Shown: positions 1-8,546, numbered from the stretch's first letter. The stretch is DNA of 64,000 nucleotides from Candidatus Saccharimonadota bacterium (GCA_027325485.1 DAIEFN010000001.1:41969-105968), one strand, 5' to 3'. The notes: generated from the sequence alone by a model not told the origin. Translations and numbers: made by a program.

Positions 1-1711
1 TTTCATTTGCATAGCTAGTTGATGAACTACCAACGGGCACATAAGAATAATACGAAAATGGGGTCCCTTGTACTGTGATATTAGTACTCGTACAACTGGT
101 TGAAGTAATAGAACAACCAGGTGGAGAATAGACAGTTTCTGAATAGGTACAAGACGGGTAAGTTCCTCCGCCATAGCATCCCTGATTAAGCTGCAATGCT
201 GAATAAGCCTGCAGTGAGAATTGCTGTGAGTAGCTCACCGTTGTTTGGTGATCGTCATAAGGGTAATAATATTCGTAATTATAATTATTGAGCGTAAATG
301 AATTGGGACTATAACCCGGTCCATTGGGCGACCAGGAAATACTAGTGGGATTAGGATACTGATCATTTGCACCGGTTATTAAGAAGCTATCCTGCGGTGT
401 AGCCAAAATCACTGTTGCTCCTTGTGGCCCGGAACCAGGTACACCACCTACGGTGCCAAAAGGTAGGTTGCTACCATTAGGTAAGTTTATCGTGGAGAAA
501 TTAGAGCTTGGTGAAGCTGCGCTGCAAGGCGTTGCGGTGGTACAGTTTGATCCGCTAGAGCTGCAGCAGCTAGAAGTGCTTGAATTGGTACAGCAATTAG
601 AGCTACTAGAGGTGGTGCAGCAGCTAGAAGTGCTTGAATTGGTACAGCAATTATTATTAGCGGCACTGGGTATACATGTACTGCTTTGATACGCAATATT
701 ATAATCTTGATTTGTGATTCCATTTCCATAGCTGCAAATAGTGCTAGTACTACTGGGCGAATCTGCTATCTGCATCCTATACCATTGCGTAAAACCGTAA
801 CAGTTGCCGACTGTTCCAGGTGGTGCAGTAGAATATCCTAAGATATACCCCGGGGTTATTACCGGATTAGAGTATATTGTTCCGTCAGACGCTCTATATC
901 TGGAAGGCACTGCTACGCAAAAAGTAGTACCAAATTGTAAACTGAAGTTAAATCTACCTATACTAAGTCTACTTCCACTACTAATGCCACTACTAGTATA
1001 GGTTACGGGGTAGCCAAAGTTGCATCCGTTATCTATTATCGGAACTCTAGCTAAATATGTGTTAGTGTTTTGTATTGCGTTATGATAGTAAATCCTTCCA
1101 CCTATTGTAGGAGACGTAGTCACAACTAGTGGATTTAGAGTGCCAACTGGGTTGCCACAGTTTAGCTTTATGGCGAACTGCTCAATCCCATTTAAGTAGA
1201 TAACTAATGACTGCTGCTCATCTCTTGGCGTACTGTACTGTTGAACATAGCCACCGTTAGGTGAAGTAGGAACATATTCGGTATTAGTACTATATGAAAA
1301 GTATTGGATCCTTAGGGTGTACTGTTTCTGCATAATAGCTTGTTGCCATGTCGTGCTCGCTGGCAATTTTAAGCTCAATTGAGCTATTATCCATGCTGCG
1401 CTTATGGATTGTGATGGTTGACTTGAGTTTAGATAATTATCTAAATTGGTTATAAGGGCGTTTTTTAGTTGATCATTTGTCTGACCGGTATTGCAACTCA
1501 GGGACGTTCCTGGAGCAGGATTAACGACGGTGCACGTGCTATAGTCTTGCCCTTGTAGACAGTTACTTGTATTTGCGGGCGCAAGTAAACCACATCCAGC
1601 AGGTGCTGAAGCCAATGCAACGGTAGTTCTAATATGTGGCGCATAAACATATAGAAGAGTGCTAAAAATTAAAAATACTACAGCCTTGGTAATAAAAGTG
1701 GCTTGCTTCAT
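1..1711 (-). CDS. Secreted or surface-anchored Cys/Ser-rich protein, 3' end outside the window
   Basis: An uninterrupted reading frame of 570 codons runs from an ATG at 1711 to the left edge. The C-terminus lies outside the window. Residues about 5-24 form one hydrophobic segment that could be a signal peptide or an uncleaved anchor, and the rest is polar, rich in Ser, Thr, Asn, Tyr and Gly, and dotted with cysteines, as expected of an extracytoplasmic protein. Residues about 350-390 carry repeated Cys-Cys doublets in Ser/Thr/Asn context, encoded by a 38-base direct repeat. The start ATG overlaps the TGA of the upstream TPR gene (ATGA), so the two are probably translationally coupled. I do not recognise the family. 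A surface adhesin or pseudopilus-associated protein is possible but is only a guess. Confidence 0.8.
   Translation of the reverse strand, partial: MKQATFITKAVVFLIFSTLLYVYAPHIRTTVALASAPAGCGLLAPANTSNCLQGQDYSTCTVVNPAPGTSLSCNTGQTNDQLKNALITNLDNYLNSSQPSQSISAAWIIAQLSLKLPASTTWQQAIMQKQYTLRIQYFSYSTNTEYVPTSPNGGYVQQYSTPRDEQQSLVIYLNGIEQFAIKLNCGNPVGTLNPLVVTTSPTIGGRIYYHNAIQNTNTYLARVPIIDNGCNFGYPVTYTSSGISSGSRLSIGRFNFSLQFGTTFCVAVPSRYRASDGTIYSNPVITPGYILGYSTAPPGTVGNCYGFTQWYRMQIADSPSSTSTICSYGNGITNQDYNIAYQSSTCIPSAANNNCCTNSSTSSCCTTSSSSNCCTNSSTSSCCSSSGSNCTTATPCSAASPSSNFSTINLPNGSNLPFGTVGGVPGSGPQGATVILATPQDSFLITGANDQYPNPTSISWSPNGPGYSPNSFTLNNYNYEYYYPYDDHQTTVSYSQQFSLQAYSALQLNQGCYGGGTYPSCTYSETVYSPPGCSITSTSCTSTNITVQGTPFSYYSYVPVGSSSTSYANE
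562..653. repeat. Two copies of a 38-base direct repeat inside the Cys-rich gene
   Basis: Bases 562-599 and 616-653 are identical and start 54 bases (18 codons) apart. On the minus strand they encode the Cys-Cys/Asn-Ser-Ser-Thr-Ser-Ser unit of the secreted protein. The spacing keeps the reading frame, so this is an in-frame coding repeat that could expand or contract by slippage or recombination. Confidence 0.85.
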
Positions 1712-2259
1712 TGCAATGCTGTCATATTCCTTTGATAATCTGCTTTTATCATATTGTAGCCGGCTTGATTAGGACTCAGGTAATTAATTGCTTGTTGCCA
1801 ATATTGTTTAGCTTCGGTTTTATTTCCTTCTGCGGTATTTAGTTGTGCTAAATATACATACGGACCAGGTGATTGTGGGTCTAGAGATTTAGCTTCATTA
1901 GCGTATTGCTGTGCACTTGCATAGTCTTTGAAACGGATTGCTAGATATGCCAGCATGCCATATAGATTGATCTTAGTGGATTTATTATTAGTACTGGACA
2001 ATTCTTGTTTATAGACTTGAGCGGCAGCTTGGTATTGATTATCGTTGGCTAAGTAGAGTGCCTTTTGTTCCGGAGTTGTACTTGCCGGAAAATTATACTG
2101 AACCTTAGGGGCTGCTTGTCTCCCGCGATGAATATAGTATGCCCCTGTAACTACAGCGGCAATAACAATAACCACAGCTAATGCCAGCATGGCAATTTTA
2201 GCGTATTTGCCCCTAAAAGGGTTACGACCCCCAAAACTCCCTGTTTGTATTTCTTCCAT
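1708..2259 (-). CDS. Membrane-anchored TPR-like protein
   Basis: A 183-residue protein with a basic N-terminus, one transmembrane helix at about residues 22-44, and a C-terminal region of paired amphipathic helices (about 63-180). The pattern of small and aromatic residues (ALYLANDNQYQAA, AYLAIRFKDYASA, YLAQLNTAEGN) is typical of tetratricopeptide repeats. TPR domains act as protein-protein scaffolds, here probably on the outer face of the membrane. It overlaps the next gene by four bases, so it probably works with the secreted Cys-rich protein. The specific partner is unknown. Confidence 0.75.
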   Translation of the reverse strand: MEEIQTGSFGGRNPFRGKYAKIAMLALAVVIVIAAVVTGAYYIHRGRQAAPKVQYNFPASTTPEQKALYLANDNQYQAAAQVYKQELSSTNNKSTKINLYGMLAYLAIRFKDYASAQQYANEAKSLDPQSPGPYVYLAQLNTAEGNKTEAKQYWQQAINYLSPNQAGYNMIKADYQRNMTALQ

Positions 2260-2354
2260 TGTTTCCGATTCTGCCTATATTAAACTTTAGCAGAATGAAT
2301 TCGTACAACCAAGAAATGTACATAACAATACTGAAGAACAAAAACGCTTAAAGT

Positions 2355-3350
2355 CTAGTGGTGATTCGCGACATAAACAGCAAAGGCACCAATAAATTCT
2401 TTGCGATCGGGGTAAGTCTGACGTAAACGGATATAGTCTTCAACGGGCATGTCGCCATTAAGATGAAAAAGACGTTCATCAAGCGATGATGGGCCTTTAT
2501 CGTCCCAAAGCGGAGAGGGCATATATGGTATTCGGTGAATGCGTAGGTCTTCTGCCATTTGATCAACGTCTCGTTTTAGGGCAAGGCCTCTCTGGTCAAC
2601 TCCTTCTCGGAAAGTCGTAGATAGCCAATACTTACCTTCACGCTGACGGCTACTCTTAGATTTCTCAGAGGCAGAGCTGTCACGATTAGCAACTAATCTT
2701 CCGGTTATCGGTTCGTCAGTGTACCAAACGGGTAACTTAGTGTTTATCTTCACACCGGTCTTTGGATTTTGCTGAACATGTCCGTGCATCCAATATGCAC
2801 CTTTTATACTTGCAGCTTCCGGAAAGGCTCTTTCAAAAATATGAGTTGCTATATACAAGGTGTCCCCACTAACGCTAACCTCATCGATGACTAATACGTT
2901 TTTATTTTCAAAGATTGACCGATCTAAGGAGTCTTTCGCTATTGGGGCAAAGGTGCGCCGTAATTCATCAATTCGTACTTCTGGAATCCGATTAATATCG
3001 ATTCCTTTATCCTCATCTTCAGACCGTCCGGTAACTGCACCCCATTGCTCCCGGTCTATATTTACATACTTAAACTCTGGCATAGTATAGGGATCACCGT
3101 CTTTGTCTAAGGTTGGTGCAAGCTGAGACCACAGAGCTTTTACCATCCAAGATACCGGACGTGCTGATTTGTCTAAAAAGAGAGCAATATCGGTACGATT
3201 ATCGATCATCTCCCAAATCAATCCATCCGTTAGAGTGACAGCTTCAGTTCGAAGCTCTTCAGTAGACAGGACTGAATAAGTATACTTCTCGGGTCCTGCT
3301 TCCGCATTACTTGGATTGTATATATCTGGTACAAATAATCGTTCTTGCAT
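2355..3350 (-). CDS. Phosphoribosyltransferase-fold protein of unknown substrate
   Basis: A 331-residue soluble protein. Residues about 152-164 read VLVIDEVSVSGDT, which fits the PRPP-binding loop of type I phosphoribosyltransferases (hydrophobic strand, acidic pair, then Ser-Gly-x-Thr). An earlier region (about 55-110) would supply the first half of the fold. The long C-terminal part, with YWLSTTFREGVDQRG, does not match a family I know. No neighbouring nucleotide gene fixes a substrate. The loop supports PRPP binding, but enzymatic activity and substrate are unproven. Confidence 0.6.
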   Translation of the reverse strand: MQERLFVPDIYNPSNAEAGPEKYTYSVLSTEELRTEAVTLTDGLIWEMIDNRTDIALFLDKSARPVSWMVKALWSQLAPTLDKDGDPYTMPEFKYVNIDREQWGAVTGRSEDEDKGIDINRIPEVRIDELRRTFAPIAKDSLDRSIFENKNVLVIDEVSVSGDTLYIATHIFERAFPEAASIKGAYWMHGHVQQNPKTGVKINTKLPVWYTDEPITGRLVANRDSSASEKSKSSRQREGKYWLSTTFREGVDQRGLALKRDVDQMAEDLRIHRIPYMPSPLWDDKGPSSLDERLFHLNGDMPVEDYIRLRQTYPDRKEFIGAFAVYVANHH

Positions 3351-3587
3351 TTACATATTATATCATGCTTATGCAATATTGGGAATAGCTACGTAGAGGC
3401 TAAGTAATTCTCTCAAATACCACAAGATAAGCTGTTGCCCTAAGTAATCTAGCTTCGCAAAATATATGCCTAGTTTCTGCATAAGTTCAGAAACATATTG
3501 GACTCCAACAAACTAAAAGTCAGGACAAGCTTTTTACCATTCGTAAGATAGTTGGTAAAGTAATAACTACAGAAGAAAAGGTCAGTT
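3351..3587. other. Intergenic region before ychF
   Basis: No convincing gene or RNA is visible. It must hold the promoter of the minus-strand phosphoribosyltransferase-like gene and the plus-strand ychF. An inverted repeat TTTACCA (3533-3539) / TGGTAAA (3553-3559) with a 13-base spacer is the only structured element. It lacks a T-run, so it is not a clear terminator. Confidence 0.4.
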
Positions 3588-3650
3588 ATGCGGATTAATA
3601 TCCAGTTAGGTCAGTTCTCTATTTATATACAAGGTTGGGCTAAATGCTAA
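3588..3650 (+). CDS. Possible 20-codon leader ORF overlapping the ychF start
   Basis: ATG at 3588 opens a 20-codon frame that ends in TAA at 3648-3650, seven bases inside ychF. An AAAGG sequence sits 6 bases upstream of the ATG. Position and overlap fit a translationally coupled leader peptide, but so short an ORF can arise by chance and the peptide matches nothing I know. Confidence 0.25.
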   Translation: MRINIQLGQFSIYIQGWAKC

Positions 3651-4720
3651 GCGTTGGCATTGTTGGACTTCCAAATGTCGGTAAGTCTACTTTATTTAAT
3701 GCCCTAACTAAGGGTTCTGCTCTCGCCGCAAACTACCCTTTTGCCACAATTGAGCCGAACGTCGGCATTGTCGCTGTGCCTGATGAACGACTAGCTAAAT
3801 TAGCGGCGTTATTTAACACAACATCGGTTGTTCCAGCAACAATCAGATTTGTAGATATCGCCGGCTTAGTAGCTGGCGCAAGTAAAGGCGAAGGCTTAGG
3901 CAATCAGTTCCTATCTCACATTCGTACGGTTTCAGTAATCGTTGAAGTTGTTCGGGCTTTTGACGATGATTTAATTACGCACGTTGATGCCAGCGTTGAT
4001 GCCAGGCGAGACATAGATACAATCCTAACTGAGCTAGCGCTAGCCGATCTGGATACCTTAAATAGACGCATGGGTAAAATTACTAAAGAGGCGAAAGCCG
4101 ACCCCAAACTTGCTTCAATGGTCGGGTTAGTCCAAAAAGCTATCACTCTTCTTGACAGCGCTCAGTCAATTTACGGAAATCTATCAAATGAAGAAATTGA
4201 CGAATTGAGCGATCTAGGGCTTTTAACAGCCAAGCCGATCATATATGTCTTTAATGTTGATGAAGCTGGTCTAGGTGATAGCTCAAAGCAAGACGAGCTC
4301 ACTAAACTCGCTGCGCCACATAATTCAATGTCTATTTCCGCTAAGCTCGAGAGTGAGCTAGCTACCCTAGAGGATTATGATGCAAAGGAGCTGCGTGAAA
4401 GTTACGGAGTCCAATATTCCGGATTGGAAACTCTAGTTGGTCTTTCCTTTAAGACACTGGGACTGCAAACCTTTCTAACTGCCGGCGAGAAAGAAGTTAG
4501 AGCTTGGACTATTCCAATTGCTACAACTGCGAAGCAAGCAGCTGGAACAATCCATAGTGATATGGAGCGGGGTTTTATTGCTGCAGATATAGTGAGTTAC
4601 CCTGATTTAATACAATTAGGATCCCTGGCAGCAGCAAGGGCCGTTGGCAAGGTTAGAACTGAGGGCAAAGACTACATCATGCAACCGGATGACGTAGTTG
4701 AATTTAAGTTTAACGTTTAA
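3644..4720 (+). CDS. ychF: Obg-like ATPase YchF/OLA1
   Basis: At 358 residues this is near the usual family length. The P-loop GLPNVGKST is at residues 8-16, the G3-type motif DIAGLV near 70, and NVDE near 204 replaces the GTP-specific NKxD, which is the reason YchF prefers ATP. The C-terminal TGS domain (from about residue 275) ends in the expected VVEFKFNV. YchF binds ribosomes and takes part in stress and translation control in other bacteria. The 3' end overlaps the convergent PH-domain gene by four bases. Confidence 0.97.
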   Translation: MLSVGIVGLPNVGKSTLFNALTKGSALAANYPFATIEPNVGIVAVPDERLAKLAALFNTTSVVPATIRFVDIAGLVAGASKGEGLGNQFLSHIRTVSVIVEVVRAFDDDLITHVDASVDARRDIDTILTELALADLDTLNRRMGKITKEAKADPKLASMVGLVQKAITLLDSAQSIYGNLSNEEIDELSDLGLLTAKPIIYVFNVDEAGLGDSSKQDELTKLAAPHNSMSISAKLESELATLEDYDAKELRESYGVQYSGLETLVGLSFKTLGLQTFLTAGEKEVRAWTIPIATTAKQAAGTIHSDMERGFIAADIVSYPDLIQLGSLAAARAVGKVRTEGKDYIMQPDDVVEFKFNV

Positions 4721-5616
4721 GCCGCATTGCGGCTCTGATGGTATCTACGACTACGCAAGAGATAGGGCAATTTGGCATATGCAATCTTAAATGGCGTTAC
4801 GTCTAAGCCGTGCATATAATCTTGATTAATAGGACTAGGTACAACTTGGGGTTTAGATAGCGGCTGTGCACTTTTATCTGCTCCACCAAATACTTCTAAG
4901 TGGCCGGCTTCCGCAATTTCCCGCATCGTTTCTGGATCATTTGCTTGGGTCAATAAATATTCTTGCTTAATTGGTTCTGCGGCAAGTGTAGGGTCCGCCT
5001 TAACGACTTCCGCTTTAGGTTCACGGTTTTGGAAATCTTCTAGCAAGCGCTGCGCGAATAGGTAATCAGCCAGTTGCGGGTTAGGTTTCGGTGGCTGAAG
5101 TACGGTTTCCGATAAAGCTAACTGATGTTCTAAGTGTTGCTGTTGCGCCAAGAGGTATATTTGCAGTTGGTGATTGATCTCTTCTAGGTGATTTTTCTGT
5201 TCGTTAGCATGTTGGTTTTGTTCCTTCTTGATTTCACTCATTCGTTGCTGAATATGACCAATAGTTTTACGCAAGCGTACTTGGTTATAGCTCTTGAAAA
5301 CCAAGTTACGCATACCGCAGTTAATATTAATCTGCGCCCCTATAATCCGATGTGTATAGTCAATGTCACTGATCATATCGAAACGCATATCATCAACGTT
5401 CAAAAAGCCAAGCGGTTTTTTATCAATCAGTAAAACACGGATATCGGTTGCTACTAATAGAGCGACGCCGCCCTCATAATAACCATTGACGCATTCATAA
5501 ATAGTCTCATCATTCAGTAGGATGTTTTCGAGCTCTCTTATCTCGGCCCGATTGATTCGGCTCGTGCCAAACTTAATTTTGGCTAGCTGACTTGCGATGT
5601 ACTCTCGGTCAACCAT
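4717..5616 (-). CDS. Bacterial PH-domain protein with coiled coil
   Basis: A 299-residue soluble protein. Residues about 25-130 (ETIYECVNGYYEGGVALLVATDIRV, then short strands) resemble bacterial PH/YokE-type domains, which usually bind proteins or lipids. Residues about 130-175 are Gln/Glu/Lys/His-rich and predicted coiled coil. The remainder is low in hydrophobics and likely flexible. There is no signal peptide. It ends tail to tail with ychF and lies divergently from the Crp-like regulator. Function unknown; the domain call is by pattern only. Confidence 0.6.
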   Translation of the reverse strand: MVDREYIASQLAKIKFGTSRINRAEIRELENILLNDETIYECVNGYYEGGVALLVATDIRVLLIDKKPLGFLNVDDMRFDMISDIDYTHRIIGAQININCGMRNLVFKSYNQVRLRKTIGHIQQRMSEIKKEQNQHANEQKNHLEEINHQLQIYLLAQQQHLEHQLALSETVLQPPKPNPQLADYLFAQRLLEDFQNREPKAEVVKADPTLAAEPIKQEYLLTQANDPETMREIAEAGHLEVFGGADKSAQPLSKPQVVPSPINQDYMHGLDVTPFKIAYAKLPYLLRSRRYHQSRNAA

Positions 5617-5726
5617 TGCACCCTCCTGTTTGTTGGTATCTTAATACTAAACGAAATGGTCTTATCCGACCGTAAAAATGATTACCACTTAAACATGATG
5701 CAACTCACTTTAAATCACGCTTATAC

Positions 5727-5755
5727 TTGCCAAAATGGGCAGATTTGGATTAAAT
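5727..5755 (+). promoter_or_regulatory. Promoter of the Crp/Fnr-like gene, apparently leaderless
   Basis: TTGCCA (5727-5732) and TTAAAT (5750-5755) are separated by 17 bases. The -10 ends only 6 bases before the ATG at 5762, so transcription should start at or next to the start codon. No Shine-Dalgarno is present. Confidence 0.5.
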
Positions 5756-5761
5756 TAAGTT

Positions 5762-6415
5762 ATGTTAGCCAATTTAAAGCAAACGGCTGAATTGGTGGCT
5801 GTATTCTCTAGATACGGAGTGCGAAAAACATACAGGAAGGGCGATTTCGTCATTCACCCCGGGGAACAACCGCCCGGGGTTTTTTATATTATTCAAGGCA
5901 TCGTTAAAGCTTATGCTGTCTCAAAATACGGTGAAGAAAACTTGTTAATAATCCGCAAGCAAGATGAGATATTTCCACTCATTTGGGCAATTACTGGCCA
6001 GGAACGTGCAGTTGCCTACCGCGCATTAGCACCAACAATTACGCTCGAAATTACCAAGCAACAGTTCGAAACTGAAATCTCTAAACACCCTGGTGCTTTA
6101 GCGCCCCTGTTAGATATGACCGTTGAAATGTATCGACTGCACAGTGAGCGTATTTTAAATCTCGAATTCCGAACCGTACGTGAACGAATCGTATCATTCT
6201 TATTAACTATGTCTACTCGAGTTGGTGCACCAAGTAAACGCGGACTACTAATTGAAGCACCCCTTAGGCATCAGGATATTGCTAGTTCCATTAATGCAAC
6301 TAGAGAAACTACTAGCCGAGAGATATCCGCATTAATTAAGCAGGGCTTAATTAGTAAAGAGAAGTCATACTACACCCTGCGTGATGTAGCATCATTAACA
6401 AAATTGCTGAGTTAG
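5762..6415 (+). CDS. Crp/Fnr-family transcription regulator
   Basis: A 217-residue protein with the Crp layout. An N-terminal cyclic-nucleotide-binding-like beta barrel (about 10-120; GDFVIHPGEQPPGVFYIIQGIV) is followed by a long dimerisation helix and a C-terminal winged helix (about 145-215), where HQDIASSINATRETTSREISAL is the recognition helix region. It lacks the N-terminal cysteine cluster of Fnr, so it is unlikely to carry an Fe-S cluster. I cannot tell whether it binds a nucleotide. It is a single-gene unit between divergent and convergent neighbours, so the regulon is unknown. Confidence 0.9.
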   Translation: MLANLKQTAELVAVFSRYGVRKTYRKGDFVIHPGEQPPGVFYIIQGIVKAYAVSKYGEENLLIIRKQDEIFPLIWAITGQERAVAYRALAPTITLEITKQQFETEISKHPGALAPLLDMTVEMYRLHSERILNLEFRTVRERIVSFLLTMSTRVGAPSKRGLLIEAPLRHQDIASSINATRETTSREISALIKQGLISKEKSYYTLRDVASLTKLLS

Positions 6416-6422
6416 AACCTGT

Positions 6423-7079
6423 TTATTTCCAGTGTAGAATAATATTTTCAATCGTTTTAGTTATCCTCGAGTGGTTTGGGACATCGTTTTTTTCGTAATA
6501 ATGATTGGTCTCAAAGTAGTCGTCAATAACACTTAAACAATAGACCCCGTCGGCCATTACGTGCACTCGATCGATCACCTCTACACTAGCCACCGGTAGC
6601 GCGACAATTAATTTCTCCGTTTCAATTCGCTTAAGATACTCTTCCGCTAAATCTAACTTCATGGTGTTAGATAAGCCGTCGGAAACTAAAATTATGTTCA
6701 TATGCCTCAGTAGGTCCAAATTTATCAGATTACCTTTTCCGAGCATCCGGTTAACTTCATGGGTTTTCATGGTTCGCTCTTCTTCAAGATAGCCACGATA
6801 CTCGTCAACCATTTCAGTAACTTCGCCTTCAGAAAAGTCCTTATTGAATATAAAGTTACCACCATCCGTTATGCCGGCAATGGCATTTGGCTCGCGCGGT
6901 AAAGTAATCTCTTCAGTTTGCAGAAACGTAATAATACAGTGCAGTTGCATGGCAATTTGGGCGCCAACAACCACCCCACCGTCGTCAAGGGCTACCACCG
7001 CACAGTTTTCATAGCGGTATTTTGGCACCATCTTGGCGGCTAGCATCCGACCGGCCTGCATTCTTGATGAAAAATACAT
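6423..7079 (-). CDS. Phosphoribosyltransferase-like protein with altered PRPP loop
   Basis: A 218-residue protein. The start (FSSRMQAGRMLAAKM, then VVALDDGGVVVGAQIA) matches the first half of a type I phosphoribosyltransferase fold. The position of the PRPP loop reads IILVSDGLSNTMK near 129-141, where DDGxxTG is normal, so one acidic residue and the Thr-Gly pair are changed. It may be a binding or regulatory protein instead of an enzyme. It follows the TlyA-like gene on the same strand after about 45 bases. Confidence 0.65.
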   Translation of the reverse strand: MYFSSRMQAGRMLAAKMVPKYRYENCAVVALDDGGVVVGAQIAMQLHCIITFLQTEEITLPREPNAIAGITDGGNFIFNKDFSEGEVTEMVDEYRGYLEEERTMKTHEVNRMLGKGNLINLDLLRHMNIILVSDGLSNTMKLDLAEEYLKRIETEKLIVALPVASVEVIDRVHVMADGVYCLSVIDDYFETNHYYEKNDVPNHSRITKTIENIILHWK

Positions 7080-7125
7080 GGATTATTAATACGGAGTTTA
7101 ACTAGGGAATGCTAAAAGCTCAAGC

Positions 7126-7695
7126 TTATTTAGCTATTCTCAGCTTAAAAAAGCGTTCACGGTTGCCTTTAACGCCACTTAAGAGCGAATCAGCCTTAGC
7201 CTGAATTACGAAGTACTGTCTAAGCCATGACTCAAAATCAGCAAGTATTTGGCGGCGCATCCGTTCATTTTTTATGACCCCGTGGTGCTTAAGTGATTGG
7301 TCTTTAGTCTCAAACTGTGGCTTAGCCATCGCAATAATAACGCTTTCTGGGTTCACCATTTTGCGAACCGAGGGAAGGATCTCCTCGAGTGAAACAAAAG
7401 AGACATCAATTAAGACAATATCTATCTGGCTCTCGCACTTAAATGAGCGGATATCTGTTTTTTCATATGATTCGAGTTTTGGATTGAGGCGCAACTGCGG
7501 ATTTAACTGATCCGTCCCCTTCTCTACAGCAATTACTTTACTGGCACCGTGCCGAAGAGCATATTCACTAAAGCCACCACTGCTGGCGCCAACATCTAAC
7601 ACAGTTTTATCTTTAAAATCCAGCGCTAATACCTGAGCGACGCTACCTAGCTTATGGGCCGCACGACTGACATAGTGGTCTTCTTTAGGCTGCAT
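7126..7695 (-). CDS. tlyA: TlyA-family rRNA 2'-O-methyltransferase lacking the S4 domain
   Basis: The SAM-binding motif VLDVGASSGGFSE and the family motif KPQFE identify the TlyA/FtsJ-like methyltransferase that modifies rRNA ribose in other bacteria. Typical TlyA is about 270 residues with an N-terminal S4 RNA-binding domain. This protein has 189 and begins just before YVSRAAHKL, so the S4 domain is absent. I chose ATG at 7695 because AGGTGG lies 5 bases upstream; an in-frame GTG at 7704 overlaps that site. It is directly downstream of efp. RNA targeting without S4 is unexplained. Confidence 0.88.
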   Translation of the reverse strand: MQPKEDHYVSRAAHKLGSVAQVLALDFKDKTVLDVGASSGGFSEYALRHGASKVIAVEKGTDQLNPQLRLNPKLESYEKTDIRSFKCESQIDIVLIDVSFVSLEEILPSVRKMVNPESVIIAMAKPQFETKDQSLKHHGVIKNERMRRQILADFESWLRQYFVIQAKADSLLSGVKGNRERFFKLRIAK

Positions 7696-7723
7696 GCTTA
7701 CCACCTATTATGCGCGCCTAAAG

Positions 7724-8287
7724 CTAACTTTTAATACGTTCACGGTAGGCACCGCTAAGGGTATCAACTGAGATTAAATCACCTGTTTTAATAAAAGCCG
7801 GAACTTTAAGACTAAGTCCGGTCTCAAGCACTGCATCTTTCGTGATTGAAGTTGAGGTGTCTCCCTTTACTGCTGTTTCACAGTACTCAACCTTAAGCGC
7901 TACGTTTTTCGGTAACTCTAGACTTATGGCGCGTTCTTTAAAGAATTGAAGCTGCACCATGTCGCCGTCCTTAATATATCCAGCTTGATCACCGATTAGG
8001 TCAGCTGGGATTTCAAACTGAGTGAAATTTTCCTGATCCATAAAGTGGTACACGCCAGCGTCGTTATATAGATACTGAACTGATCGGGTTGAGATATCGG
8101 CACTTTCGAGCTGTTCACTGCCTCGAAAAGTTTTATCTAATACACGGCCGCTAATTAATGATTTAATCTTAACGTTGACGATTGAGCCACCGCGCCCCAT
8201 GACTTTTTGGCTGTACTCAACAACCCGATATGGTTCTGCATTTAATACAAATAAGGCGCCCTTTTTTAGGTCGGTAATATTTAGCAT
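7724..8287 (-). CDS. efp: Translation elongation factor P
   Basis: A 187-residue protein with the three EF-P domains: KOW-like N-domain, then two OB folds ending in GAYRERIKS. EF-P relieves ribosome stalling at polyproline. The loop that reaches the peptidyl-transferase centre reads MGRGGS, with Arg32 where E. coli-type proteins have the modified Lys34. Arg is used by the EarP-rhamnosylated branch. No modification enzyme is encoded in the window. It lies downstream of rpsF-ssb-rpsR and upstream of tlyA, all closely spaced. Confidence 0.97.
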   Translation of the reverse strand: MLNITDLKKGALFVLNAEPYRVVEYSQKVMGRGGSIVNVKIKSLISGRVLDKTFRGSEQLESADISTRSVQYLYNDAGVYHFMDQENFTQFEIPADLIGDQAGYIKDGDMVQLQFFKERAISLELPKNVALKVEYCETAVKGDTSTSITKDAVLETGLSLKVPAFIKTGDLISVDTLSGAYRERIKS

Positions 8288-8312
8288 AACTTTATGTCTT
8301 TTTCCTTGAAAC

Positions 8313-8516
8313 TTAGTAGCTGGCTACGAATGGAAGCAGTGCGATATGACGCGCCCGCTTAATGGCGCTCGCTAAATGTCGTTGCTGGGACTCGCTTAAG
8401 CCAGTCTTTTTTCGAGATTCAATCTGACCGTAAGTGTTGACGTAACGCTGCAAGGTTTTAAAATCTTTGTAATCAAAATATGCTACATCTGTACTGTGTT
8501 TAAATATCTTTGCCAT
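8313..8516 (-). CDS. rpsR: Ribosomal protein bS18
   Basis: A 67-residue basic protein. It has the bS18 core FDYKDFKTLQRYV and SAIKRARHIALLPF, which binds the 16S rRNA central domain as a pair with bS6. It sits in the conserved order rpsF-ssb-rpsR. The length is normal for a compact S18 and no N-terminal Cys cluster is present. Confidence 0.97.
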   Translation of the reverse strand: MAKIFKHSTDVAYFDYKDFKTLQRYVNTYGQIESRKKTGLSESQQRHLASAIKRARHIALLPFVASY

Positions 8517-8546
8517 AAGCTTTTCTTCATTTACTCCTTAAAACTA

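Noticed and set aside
562..653. Two-unit direct repeat as a CRISPR remnant
   Set aside because: The 16-base spacer is too short, there are only two copies, and the period keeps the coding frame.
453..729. Overlapping short ORFs on both strands with Leu/Ala repeat products
   Set aside because: They are shadows of the repeat region in the minus-strand Cys-rich gene, whose frame stays open over the whole 1.7 kb.
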